Shown in pieces: positions 7,473 to 15,796 of a DNA stretch of 44,910 bases. The notes under the pieces are model-generated. The model was not told the origin of the DNA. It saw only the letters and a program-made list of their open reading frames with translations, and did no database searches. A program made the position numbers and the translations under genes. Source of the stretch: Rhodoferax sp. (lineage in GTDB: Bacteria; Pseudomonadota; Gammaproteobacteria; Burkholderiales; Burkholderiaceae_C); contig NZ_JAAFHA010000022.1 of NCBI RefSeq assembly GCF_010365055.1, positions 1-44,910 on the forward strand, read 5' to 3'. How positions within the stretch are numbered: the stretch's first letter is position 1; each line of letters starts with the position of its first letter.

Positions 7473-8951
7473 TCACGCCGCTGTTAAAGTGGCCAGCCTT
7501 TGCCCCAGCGCATCGAACGCCTTGACTTGTTCAGCCTCGCGCCGATCCTGAATGTAAACGCCGCTCATGCCTTGCTTGATGTGGTTCTCGCATTCGTTGA
7601 TCACATCGTTCGAGATGCCCAATTGACTCATGAGGGTGGACGCGGTGCGTCGCAGGTCGTGCGCGGTCCAGCGGCCACCTTCCAGCACCAGCGCATCAAC
7701 TGACTTGGTTCTGTTTTGCAGGCGCGCGCTTTCGCTGCTTTGGCGGTCCGCCAGTTGCTTACCAAAAGACTTGATACACACAGGCCCCGTGCCACGGCTG
7801 TCGGAAAAGACCCAGGCCAGGGGCTCGCCGGTGACGCGATCCGCTTCGCGCAGGGTGGCCAACTCGGTGAACTGCTTTACGGCGAAGTCGCTCAGGTGGA
7901 TCAGGTGATCGCGTTGGTTCTTGGTGGTGGGCAAGTACCAGGTGCGGGCTTGCAAATCAACAAGACCGAACTGCACTGCACCAGACTTTTGCGCCACGTT
8001 GTGCGCGTCCACCGTGGCCTGTAATGCTTGCTGCTGGGGTTTGGCATCGGCCCATACCGCACCCATCAGCTCGCCGATCCGGCAGCCGGTTGCCAGAATC
8101 AGCCAAAGCCCAAGGACGGTGCGTCTGCTGAGATTGGCGTTTGGCAGTTGCTTGACCAGTGCGGCCAACTCGTCGTTTGACAATACCCGGTCGCGCTTGA
8201 TGTCTTTGCCGCCGACCTTGCGCTTGCTGATCAACTCAATCGGGCTGTGTTCGATGATTTCACGCTCGGCAGCGAAGCGAAACATCTGTTTGAGGTCAGC
8301 CAACAGCATATTGGCGGTGCGCAGCTTGCCCTCGGCCTTGACGGCATCCAGAATGGCGAGGATGTCGGCCTTGCGCACGTCCATCACGGCGATTTCACCT
8401 AAAGTGCCAAAAACCCGCCGGTCAAACTGCTCACGTACATACTGTCCGCCATCTTTGCGCCCGATGCGCTTGCCGTCACCGCCGACGTGCGGGGCCAGCT
8501 CGGTGGCAGCCCAGCGCTCGAACACTTGTTTGACGGTCAGCCGACGTTGCCGGTCCAGTTCGGCTTGTTGTTCGGCGGTTTCCGCAGCGCGTTTGTCTTT
8601 GTCCGCTTGCTGGCGCGCATCTTCGCTGGCTTGCAAGCGGTCTGCCTCGACTTTTGCAAAGTGCTGGCGCAGATCGCGTGCACCGTCTTTGTATTGTTTT
8701 GACCAGCTCGCAGCCTTTTCGCGAGCAGCAGCAAGGGTCAGATAGCCGTCTCGGCCTTTGGGATCGTAGGCACCCACCGCAAGGGTGTCGCGCTGGCCGG
8801 AGCTGGTGGTGTAGCGAAAATAGAAGGACCGCTCACCACCCGGTGTTATCCTGCCCAGGAAGCGGCCAGCACCGCGCGGAGCAGGGTCTGTAAACCACTG
8901 GTCTGCACCGTTCGGTTTGGACCCCATTTCTTTGTCTGTGATGATGCCCAT
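7473..8951 (-). CDS. int: Tyrosine recombinase (P4-type integrase) of the island
   Basis: This 492-aa protein has a normal length for the DUF4102-containing integrases of tRNA-targeting islands. The N-terminal arm-binding domain is at 15-100 (FYFRYTTSSGQRDTLAVGAYDPKG), followed by a charged Gln/Ala/Arg-rich helical linker at 100-145. The core-binding domain is at about 148-250. The catalytic domain has Arg291 (TGCRIGEL), His431-x-x-Arg434 (HDLRR), His457 and nucleophile Tyr466. All catalytic residues are present, so the enzyme should be active. The ATG at 8951 is preceded by GGAAAG. The gene is read away from the att site, which is 190 bases upstream, with the repeated GTTGCCGTT motifs in between. 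Confidence 0.93.
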   Translation of the reverse strand: MGIITDKEMGSKPNGADQWFTDPAPRGAGRFLGRITPGGERSFYFRYTTSSGQRDTLAVGAYDPKGRDGYLTLAAAREKAASWSKQYKDGARDLRQHFAKVEADRLQASEDARQQADKDKRAAETAEQQAELDRQRRLTVKQVFERWAATELAPHVGGDGKRIGRKDGGQYVREQFDRRVFGTLGEIAVMDVRKADILAILDAVKAEGKLRTANMLLADLKQMFRFAAEREIIEHSPIELISKRKVGGKDIKRDRVLSNDELAALVKQLPNANLSRRTVLGLWLILATGCRIGELMGAVWADAKPQQQALQATVDAHNVAQKSGAVQFGLVDLQARTWYLPTTKNQRDHLIHLSDFAVKQFTELATLREADRVTGEPLAWVFSDSRGTGPVCIKSFGKQLADRQSSESARLQNRTKSVDALVLEGGRWTAHDLRRTASTLMSQLGISNDVINECENHIKQGMSGVYIQDRREAEQVKAFDALGQRLATLTAA

Positions 8952-8964
8952 GACTTACTTTCCA

Positions 8965-8988
8965 GTTGCCGTTCGGTTGCCGTTTCTC
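8965..8988 (+). repeat. 24-bp direct repeat, copy 1, upstream of the integrase
   Basis: This 24-bp unit contains GTTGCCGTT twice and recurs exactly at 8996-9019 (period 31). It lies between the integrase start and the att site. Possible roles are arm-type binding sites for the integrase or an excisionase, or an operator for the int promoter. Confidence 0.8.
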
Positions 8989-8995
8989 CCGGCTG

Positions 8996-9019
8996 GTTGC
9001 CGTTCGGTTGCCGTTTCTC
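8996..9019 (+). repeat. 24-bp direct repeat, copy 2, upstream of the integrase
   Basis: This is an exact second copy of 8965-8988, giving four GTTGCCGTT motifs in 55 bases. The 31-bp period is about three helical turns, so the copies face the same side of the DNA. The rest of 9020-9143 is AT-rich and has no gene. I see no convincing sigma70 promoter for int there. Confidence 0.8.
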
Positions 9020-9143
9020 ACTGGCAGTCATTGTACATCTTGGGATGACATTGGACGCTAAGTTGTTGTAAGTTATTGATTTGTAACGATTTTGTTAAAT
9101 AGTATGAACGCGGTTGAATCTAATAAAGCTATTTTTGTATTGA

Positions 9144-9188
9144 CTACGAACCAAGGGGTAGTGGGTTCAATTCCTGCCAGCCGCACCA
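9144..9188 (+). tRNA. 3' half of tRNA-Arg(ACG), attachment-site core (not a functional tRNA)
   Basis: The sequence starts in the anticodon loop (CTACGAA, anticodon ACG at 9146-9148). It continues through the 3' anticodon stem CCAAG, a variable loop and the T-arm (GTGGG TTCAATT CCTGC), and ends with the acceptor strand CAGCCGC plus ACCA at 9185-9188. The 5' side is not tRNA: there is no D-arm and the 5' anticodon stem is imperfect. Identity beginning at the anticodon loop is typical of tRNA-targeting tyrosine recombinases. The intact tRNA-Arg would be at the other end of the island, outside the window. Confidence 0.8.
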
Positions 9189-9196
9189 ATAAAGCT

Positions 9197-9236
9197 AAGG
9201 GGTTACAGATTTAGGTCTGTAACCCCTTTTGTTTTT
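9197..9236 (+). terminator. Rho-independent terminator of the tRNA-Arg gene
   Basis: A perfect 13-bp stem (AAGGGGTTACAGA at 9197-9209, TCTGTAACCCCTT at 9216-9228) with a 6-base loop is followed by TTTTGTTTTT. It is placed 8 bases after the CCA end. It is the native terminator of the target tRNA gene and so marks the chromosome side of the att site. Confidence 0.88.
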
Positions 9237-9281
9237 GAACTACGACGACCCGCTCGTCAACCGAATTTTATTAAGTAGATT

Positions 9282-9318
9282 GGCCTCCAGCCCTTACGCC
9301 GTAAGGACTGGTAGCTAT
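9282..9318 (-). repeat. Dispersed repeat, copy a (ATAGCT-N20-GGCTGG)
   Basis: On the minus strand it reads ATAGCT, 20 bases, then GGCTGGAGGCC. The N20 holds an inverted repeat (CCTTAC/GTAAGG), so the whole forms a hairpin between the island terminator and the end of the FAD-oxidase gene. It may help terminate that gene. It shares spacing and end motifs with the copies at 12691, 20785 and 23797. Confidence 0.65.
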
Positions 9319-9323
9319 TAAAT

Positions 9324-10748
9324 TTATAATAAAAAAATCTTGCCCGGATTCATGATGTTGTTCGGGTCCAGCGCTTTTTTGATGCTGCGCATCATGTCCA
9401 TCGCGCCCGCGCCGGCCTCGGTCACCAAAAAATCCATTTTGTGCAGTCCCACGCCGTGCTCACCGCTGCAGGTGCCGTCCAGCGCCAAGGCGCGTGCCAC
9501 CAGCGCGTGGTTCAGTTTTTCGGCAGTGTCGCGTTCTTCGGGCTTGGTGGGATCGATCAGATAGCCAAAATGGAAATTACCGTCCCCCACGTGGCCGACC
9601 AGAAAGTACGGGATGCCGCTGGCGTCGGCCTCGGCCACCGAGTCGAGCAGGCAGTCGGCCAGGCGGGAAATCGGCACGCAGGTGTCGGTAGAAATGGCGC
9701 GGCAACCGGGCTTGGACTGGATGGCGGCAAAGTAGGCGTTGTGGCGGGCGGTCCACAGCCGCGTGCGCTCCTCCGGCGTGGTGGCCCACTCAAACGCATT
9801 GCCGCCGAATTCGCTGGCAATTTCCTGTACCGTTTCGGCCTGCTCTTTCACGCTGGCGGGCGAGCCATGAAACTCCATCAGCAGCAGGGGCTCTTCGCGC
9901 AGCGCGAGCTTGGCATAGGCTTTGACCATGCGCACGGTGTTGGCGTCAATCAATTCGACGCGCGCAATCGGAATGCCCATCTGGATGATCTGGATGGTGG
10001 TGCGCACCGCCGCCTCAATGCTCGGAAAGGAGCAGATCGCGGCCGAGATCGCCTCCGGTAGCGGATAGAGCTTGACAGTGACCTCGGTGATCACGCCCAG
10101 CGTGCCCTCGCTGCCGACCAGCAGGCGCGTCAGATCGTAGCCGGCGCTGCTTTTTTTGGCGCGGGTGCCGGTGCGGATGACGTCGCCGCTGGCGGTCACC
10201 ACTTGCAGCGCCAGCACGTTCTCGCGCATGGTGCCGTAGCGCACGGCGTTGGTGCCGCTGGCGCGGGTGGCGCACATGCCGCCCAGCGTCGCATCGGCAC
10301 CGGGGTCGATCGGGAAGAACAGGCCGGTGCTTTTGACCGCTTCATTGAGCTGCTTGCGCGTGACGCCCGCTTGCACCGTCACCGTCAGGTCTTCGGCGTT
10401 GATCGACTGCACCTGGTTCATGCGACTGACGTCAAGGCTGATGCCGCCCTGCACGGCCAGCAAATGGCCTTCGAGTGACGTGCCGACGCCGAAGGGAATG
10501 ACAGGAACGCCGTAGTCGTTGGCCAACTTGACCGCGTCCGCGACGTCTTGCGTGTTTTCTGCAAAGACCACGGCTGCGGGTGGCGGTGCTTCGAAGGAGG
10601 ACTCGTCGCGCCCATGCTGCTCACGCACGACCAACGCGGTGGCGCAGCGTTCGGCAAAGCGCGACTTCAATGCCGCGATAAACGCGTCGGGCACCGCGCG
10701 TTGCAGGATGGCCGGTGGCAGGGGGGAGTTCAGGGCGCAAGGGTTCAT
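9324..10748 (-). CDS. FAD-linked oxidase (D-lactate / glycolate dehydrogenase type)
   Basis: This 474-aa flavoprotein belongs to the GlcD/DLD family, oxidising a D-2-hydroxy acid and passing electrons to cytochrome or quinone. The N-terminal PCMH-type FAD domain is at about 45-225 (VIPFGVGTSLEGH, GATLGGMCATRASGTNAVRYG type motifs, VGSEGTLGVITEV). The C-terminal FAD-oxidase domain has the HVGDGNFHFG metal/substrate motif and GTCSGEHGVGLHKM near the end. I chose the ATG at 10748. The longer form from a TTG at 10760 has poorer support. There is no signal peptide. It stands alone, divergent from the cobalamin adenosyltransferase gene, with no glcE or glcF partner in view, which favours a single-subunit D-lactate dehydrogenase. 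The substrate is not certain. Confidence 0.85.
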   Translation of the reverse strand: MNPCALNSPLPPAILQRAVPDAFIAALKSRFAERCATALVVREQHGRDESSFEAPPPAAVVFAENTQDVADAVKLANDYGVPVIPFGVGTSLEGHLLAVQGGISLDVSRMNQVQSINAEDLTVTVQAGVTRKQLNEAVKSTGLFFPIDPGADATLGGMCATRASGTNAVRYGTMRENVLALQVVTASGDVIRTGTRAKKSSAGYDLTRLLVGSEGTLGVITEVTVKLYPLPEAISAAICSFPSIEAAVRTTIQIIQMGIPIARVELIDANTVRMVKAYAKLALREEPLLLMEFHGSPASVKEQAETVQEIASEFGGNAFEWATTPEERTRLWTARHNAYFAAIQSKPGCRAISTDTCVPISRLADCLLDSVAEADASGIPYFLVGHVGDGNFHFGYLIDPTKPEERDTAEKLNHALVARALALDGTCSGEHGVGLHKMDFLVTEAGAGAMDMMRSIKKALDPNNIMNPGKIFLL

Positions 10749-10856
10749 GGCTTCTTTCAATGGGTTGGGGACCGGCTTCGCTTCGCTACGGACGGTTCCG
10801 CAAGGTCAGTGGTCGGTATTTTGCTGCAACAATAGCTCAACTACAGGAGCTATTTC

Positions 10857-11435
10857 ATGGGACAACGCCTGACACAAATTGCCACCCGCACCGGCGACAA
10901 CGGCACCACGGGGCTGGGCGACAACACCCGCGTCTCGAAAAACAGCCTGCGTGTGCACGCCATGGGCGACGTGGACGAGCTCAATTCCAATATTGGTGTC
11001 TTGCTGTGCGAGACCATGCCAGAGAGCGTGCGCTCACTTTTGGTTGAAATCCAGCATCAGTTGTTCAACTTGGGTGGCGAGCTCTCCATCCCTGGTTTCG
11101 AACTGCTCAAGCCAGAAGCCGTACTGGCGTTGGACGCCGCACTGGCCGAGCACAACGAGGCCTTGCCACGGCTGCAGGAGTTCATTCTGCCGGCGGGCAC
11201 GCGCGCGGCCTCCTTGGCCCACGTGTGTCGCACCGTGGCGCGTCGCGCCGAGCGCGCGGTGGTGGCGCTCGAAGGCCAGGAAGCCTTGAAAGACACGCCG
11301 CGCCAGTACCTCAACCGCTTAAGTGACCTGATGTTTGTGCTGGCCCGTGTGCTCAACCGCTACCGCACCGATGGCACGCAGGGCGATGATGTGTACTGGA
11401 AGAGCGAAAAGCTGGCGCAAGCGTCGGCCGATTGA
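10857..11435 (+). CDS. Cob(I)yrinic acid a,c-diamide adenosyltransferase, PduO type
   Basis: This 192-aa protein has the normal length of PduO-type ATP:cob(I)alamin adenosyltransferases, which make adenosylcobalamin. The N-terminal ATP loop is TRTGDNGTTGL at about 10-20, and VDELNSNIG follows. The C-terminal signature is HVCRTVARRAER plus YLNRLSDLMFVLAR, which supplies the Arg, Asn and Asp residues of the active site at the trimer interface. The ATG at 10857 has AGGAGC 7 bases upstream. That ribosome site lies in a small AATAGCT...AGCTATT inverted repeat (10831-10854) which could fold over it. It is followed by pfkA after 66 bases. Confidence 0.92.
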   Translation: MGQRLTQIATRTGDNGTTGLGDNTRVSKNSLRVHAMGDVDELNSNIGVLLCETMPESVRSLLVEIQHQLFNLGGELSIPGFELLKPEAVLALDAALAEHNEALPRLQEFILPAGTRAASLAHVCRTVARRAERAVVALEGQEALKDTPRQYLNRLSDLMFVLARVLNRYRTDGTQGDDVYWKSEKLAQASAD

Positions 11436-11501
11436 ACCGGGTTTGAGCCGATTCGCGCGTATCCTTCATCTTCATATTCAGTTTCATCAGCAGGACCCGT
11501 C

Positions 11502-12611
11502 ATGACCAACACAATCCGGCGCATCGCCGTCAATACCGGCGGCGGCGACGCCCCCGGTCTCAATGCCGTCATCCAGTCGGTGGTGATTGCCGCCGCCAAC
11601 CGGGGCTGGGAATGCTATGGAATCCGTGATGGATTCAATGGCATCTTGTTTCCCGAGCGCTACCCGGAGGGCGGCGTGATCCGACTGACACGCGACAAGG
11701 TGCGTGGCATTGGGCATCTGGGCGGCACCATTCTGGGCACCACCAACAAAGGGGACCCGCTGCATTTTCCGATCACCATGCCCGACGGCAGCACCCGGGA
11801 GATCGATCGCTCGGATGAAATTTTGACCTACTTTGCCACTCACCAGCTCGATGCCTTGGTGGCCATCGGCGGCGACGGCTCGCTCACCATAGCCAACGCC
11901 TTGCACCAGAAAGGCCTGCGCGTGGTGGGTGTGCCCAAGACCATCGACAACGACCTGGACAAAACCTTCACCACCTTCGGCTTTGACACCGCGGTCGCTT
12001 TTGCCACCGAGTGCCTGGACCGCCTGCACAGTACAGCCGAGAGCCACCAGCGTGTCATGGTGGTTGAGGTGATGGGGCGCTATGCAGGCTGGATTGCCCT
12101 GCACGCGGGCATTGCGGGCAATGCGCACGCCATTTTGATGCCCGAGATCAGTTTTGATTTGGAGCAGGTGGCGGCCAAAATTCGGGCGCGCGATGGCGAA
12201 GGGCGGCTGTATTCCATTGTCCTGGTGGCCGAAGGCGCGCGGCCCAGCGATGGGCACCGCGAGTTACTGGCGCCCGCTGAGGGGGGCCATGCGGAGCGCT
12301 TGGGCGGCATTGGCGAGCGCATCGGCCAGGCGCTGGCCGAGCGCACCGGTAAAGACACGCGTGTGGTGGTGCTGGGCCACCTGCTGCGCGGTGGCAGCCC
12401 CACCGCGTTCGACCGGCTGGCGGCTCTGCGCTTTGGTGCCGCTGCGGTACGAGCGCTGGACGCAGGGCATTCCGGCATCATGGTGGCGCTTGGCCTGAGC
12501 GGCGTCGATTACGTTGCACTGGCAGAAGTGGCGGGTCGCATGAAGGCGGTTCCGCTGGACAGCGACACGCTGCAAACCGGGCGCGATCTGGGGATCTGCT
12601 TTGGCGATTGA
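11502..12611 (+). CDS. pfkA: 6-phosphofructokinase, ATP-type with PPi-clade Lys
   Basis: This 369-aa protein phosphorylates fructose 6-phosphate in glycolysis. Visible motifs are GGGDAPGLNAVI (13-24), GGDGS (123-127), PKTIDND (145-151, with catalytic Asp149), MGRYAGWIAL and LGHLLRGGSPTAFDR. Gly126 corresponds to E. coli Gly104 and points to ATP as donor, because PPi enzymes have Asp there. Lys146 replaces Gly124 and is typical of the PPi/actinobacterial clade. From the family literature, the Gly/Lys combination goes with ATP-using members of that clade. The start at ATG 11502 has CAGGAC upstream. The 249 bases after it hold a dispersed repeat and a long stem-loop, then the convergent dctM. 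Confidence 0.9.
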   Translation: MTNTIRRIAVNTGGGDAPGLNAVIQSVVIAAANRGWECYGIRDGFNGILFPERYPEGGVIRLTRDKVRGIGHLGGTILGTTNKGDPLHFPITMPDGSTREIDRSDEILTYFATHQLDALVAIGGDGSLTIANALHQKGLRVVGVPKTIDNDLDKTFTTFGFDTAVAFATECLDRLHSTAESHQRVMVVEVMGRYAGWIALHAGIAGNAHAILMPEISFDLEQVAAKIRARDGEGRLYSIVLVAEGARPSDGHRELLAPAEGGHAERLGGIGERIGQALAERTGKDTRVVVLGHLLRGGSPTAFDRLAALRFGAAAVRALDAGHSGIMVALGLSGVDYVALAEVAGRMKAVPLDSDTLQTGRDLGICFGD

Positions 12612-12690
12612 ACACCGTTCAATGATGGATTTCAGTCAAAAAGCCACTTGACTTTGCGATTGGTTGTGAACCTAATTTGCTGCAAAAATA

Positions 12691-12726
12691 AGAGCTACTC
12701 AGGCTTATTTGACAGGGGCTAGGGCC
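12691..12726 (+). repeat. Dispersed repeat, copy b (AGAGCT-N20-GGCTAG)
   Basis: It reads AGAGCT, exactly 20 bases, then GGCTAGGGCC, between pfkA and dctM. This is the most degenerate of the four copies, but the spacing and the right end are kept. Confidence 0.55.
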
Positions 12727-12782
12727 ATATTTCTTATATAAATTGCAGAAATAGACGGTCGTGGGCCTGTCAATGCATTGAC

Positions 12783-12814
12783 CCACGCCGCAGATCAACT
12801 GATCTGCGGCGTGG
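12783..12814. terminator. 14-bp stem-loop between convergent pfkA and dctM
   Basis: A perfect inverted repeat (CCACGCCGCAGATC, loop AACT, then its complement) lies in the gap between two converging genes. No T-run follows on either strand, so an intrinsic terminator is not proven. It could protect transcript ends or act bidirectionally. Confidence 0.5.
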
Positions 12815-12860
12815 CTCCTTGTCTGCTTGAGCTGACGAAACGCCCGTCAGCTTGCCTGCC

Positions 12861-14144
12861 CTACTTGCCGAACATCATATTGGGCAATGCCAGCGTGATT
12901 TGCGGCACATAGGTGATGAGCACCAGGAAGGTGAGCAGCACCATCAGCCACGGCATGGCGGCGCGCGTGACCTGCACCAGGTTCATGCCGGTGACTCCGG
13001 CGGTGACAAACAGGTTCAGCCCCACTGGCGGCGTCACCATGCCAATCTCCATGTTGACGACCATGATGACGCCCAGGTGGATCGGGTCGATGCCCAGCTT
13101 GGTGGCGATCGGGAACAGGATGGGCGCCAGAATCAAAATGATGCCGGTGGGTTCCATGAAGTTGCCTGCCACCAACAAGATCAGGTTCACCACCAGCAAG
13201 AACATCCACGGTGCCATGCCCATGCTGACAATCTGCTCGGCGATGACTTGCGGAATGCGCTCGGTCGTGAGCACGTGGGCAAACAGCAAGGCATTGGCCA
13301 CAATGAACATCAGCATCACGGTGGTGCGGGCGGCCTCCAGAAACACATGAGGCAACTGCTTGGCGCTCAGATCCCGGTAGATGAACACGGCGACCACCAG
13401 GGCGTAGACGGCTGAGACAGCTGCCGCTTCCGTGGGGGTGAAAATGCCGCCATAAATGCCGCCCATGATGATGACCAGCAGCGCCAGCCCCCACATGGAG
13501 TCCTTGAAGGTGCGCAACACCTCGGTCACGCTGGCCTTCGGGGGCGGCTTGACTTTGAGTTTGCCTGCCCGCCACCACACGGCCACCATCAGCATCAAGC
13601 CCAGCAATAGCCCTGGAACGACACCGGCCATGAACAGTCGCCCGACAGAGACCTCCGTCACGGCGGCATAGACCACCATCACGATCGACGGTGGAATCAA
13701 AATGCCAAGGGTGCCCGCGTTGCAGATCACACCGGCGGCGAACTCCTTGGGGTAACCATTCTTCACCATGCCGGCGATCACGATCGAGCCAATCGCCACC
13801 ACCGTGGCCGGGCTGGAACCCGACACCGCGGCAAACAGCATGCAGGCCAAAATGGAGGCAATCGCCAGTCCGCCGCGCAGGTGGCCGACCGCCGCAATGG
13901 CAAATGCCACCATGCGCTTGGCCACGCCGCCGGTGGACATCAAGGCCCCGGCCAGCACGAAGAACGGAATGCTCATCAGGGTGTAGTGTTCACTGGTCTC
14001 GAACAGCTTGATCGACATCGAGGCGAGCGAGTCCTGCGAGAAGAAAAAGATGGTGATCAGGCTTGACAGCCCCAGGCTGATGGCAATCGGCATGCCAATG
14101 GCCATGCAGAAGAACAGGCAGGCAAATAGAACCAGGGTATTCAT
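12861..14144 (-). CDS. dctM: TRAP transporter large membrane subunit
   Basis: This 427-aa integral membrane protein has about 12 hydrophobic segments and starts with a typical DctM segment (LVLFACLFFCMAIGMPIAISLGL). Family signatures include SIPFFVLAGALMSTGG, ILACMLFAAVSGSSPATVVAIGS and VTPPVGLNLFV. It carries the sodium-coupled transport path for a dicarboxylate delivered by DctP. Its ATG overlaps the dctQ stop (ATGA), so translation is coupled. The length is normal and the protein complete. Confidence 0.95.
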   Translation of the reverse strand: MNTLVLFACLFFCMAIGMPIAISLGLSSLITIFFFSQDSLASMSIKLFETSEHYTLMSIPFFVLAGALMSTGGVAKRMVAFAIAAVGHLRGGLAIASILACMLFAAVSGSSPATVVAIGSIVIAGMVKNGYPKEFAAGVICNAGTLGILIPPSIVMVVYAAVTEVSVGRLFMAGVVPGLLLGLMLMVAVWWRAGKLKVKPPPKASVTEVLRTFKDSMWGLALLVIIMGGIYGGIFTPTEAAAVSAVYALVVAVFIYRDLSAKQLPHVFLEAARTTVMLMFIVANALLFAHVLTTERIPQVIAEQIVSMGMAPWMFLLVVNLILLVAGNFMEPTGIILILAPILFPIATKLGIDPIHLGVIMVVNMEIGMVTPPVGLNLFVTAGVTGMNLVQVTRAAMPWLMVLLTFLVLITYVPQITLALPNMMFGK

Positions 14145-14668
14145 GAGGGAGCCTCTTCTGACTTGAGTTTCATGGCTTCGGCCGCTTCGTCAGCCAGGTG
14201 CAGGCTGTCAGTCTTGCCGGTGAGGAGCCCCGAAAAGATCTGTAAAAAACGCCATCCCGTGAGCACATAGCCCAGCGGCATCACCGCGAGCACCTGCCAG
14301 CGCTCAATCGGCATGTCTTCGAATTCAATGCCGACCTCGCGCATTTTGAGCACGTAATGGCTGGCACCGGCCAGCACAAAACCGATGTAGAGCAGGCTCA
14401 GCAACACCGCCAGGATCGACACCGCACGGCGCGGTTGCGGCCCGAGCATCTTGACCAGGGCATCCACGCCAATGTGGGAGCCGACCCGAACGCCGTAAGA
14501 AATGCCTACAAAAATCATGACGGCAAAGAACACGGTCGTGAGCTCTAGCGCCCAGGAAAGGCCGCTGTTGAAGACATAGCGCATCACAACCTGCGCAAAA
14601 GTCAGTGCCGTCATGGCCAGCAGCATGAGGGAGATGATCCACTCTTCCAGTCGATCAAGAATTTTCAT
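14141..14668 (-). CDS. dctQ: TRAP transporter small membrane subunit
   Basis: This 175-aa protein has four predicted membrane segments: LEEWIISLMLLAMTALTFAQV, the VFFAVMIFVGISYG region, SILAVLLSLLYIGFVLAGA and VLAVMPLGYVLTGWRFLQI. It matches DctQ in size and in the conserved WALELTTVFF stretch. DctQ holds the large subunit in the TRAP complex. A GGAG ribosome site precedes the ATG at 14668. A terminator-like hairpin lies between it and dctP. Confidence 0.92.
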   Translation of the reverse strand: MKILDRLEEWIISLMLLAMTALTFAQVVMRYVFNSGLSWALELTTVFFAVMIFVGISYGVRVGSHIGVDALVKMLGPQPRRAVSILAVLLSLLYIGFVLAGASHYVLKMREVGIEFEDMPIERWQVLAVMPLGYVLTGWRFLQIFSGLLTGKTDSLHLADEAAEAMKLKSEEAPS

Positions 14669-14679
14669 ATTGACACTCC

Positions 14680-14703
14680 AAAAAAACCCCGGACAAGCCG
14701 GGG
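14680..14703 (-). terminator. Attenuating terminator between dctP and dctQ
   Basis: On the minus strand CCCCGG, a 5-base loop and CCGGGG are followed by seven T (A-run at 14680-14686). Its place just after dctP and before dctQM suits partial termination, giving more binding protein than membrane subunits. Confidence 0.7.
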
Positions 14704-14728
14704 CGGTCTATGCATTTGAAGCGGGGGT

Positions 14729-15724
<996 letters not shown>

Positions 15725-15796
15725 TTAAAAAAAACCAACGAGCGAAGGTTAAGGCGCCGTTAAGAGCGGGGCAACTGTGGTGTTCAACAGCTAGGG

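Larger units (their letters stand above)
1..9188. mobile_element. Right-hand part of a genomic island integrated at tRNA-Arg(ACG)
   Basis: Restriction and defence-type genes (Bro-N protein, HsdR, RadC-like, DUF1016 nuclease, Sir2 scrap) lie next to a tyrosine recombinase. They end at a 3' half of tRNA-Arg with no 5' half beside it, followed by that tRNA's own terminator. This is the layout of an element that recombined into the anticodon-loop region of a tRNA gene. The tRNA 3' half is on the + strand and the chromosome continues to the right, so the element lies to the left and extends past base 1. The left boundary is not visible. Everything right of the terminator is housekeeping or metabolic. 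The island call is inference from gene content plus the att-like tRNA fragment. Confidence 0.75.

Noticed and set aside
9110..9143. GCGGTTG at 9110-9116 can pair fully with the tRNA-Arg acceptor strand CAGCCGC, hinting at a whole tRNA at 9110-9188.
   Set aside because: No D-arm can be formed, the 5' anticodon stem is imperfect and the spacing is 2-3 bases too long. A chance match or a decayed piece is more likely than a working tRNA.
9122..9198. AATAAAGCTA occurs at 9122-9131 and 9189-9198, on both sides of the tRNA fragment.
   Set aside because: Ten AT-rich bases can repeat by chance, and the integration site is already explained by the tRNA 3' half.
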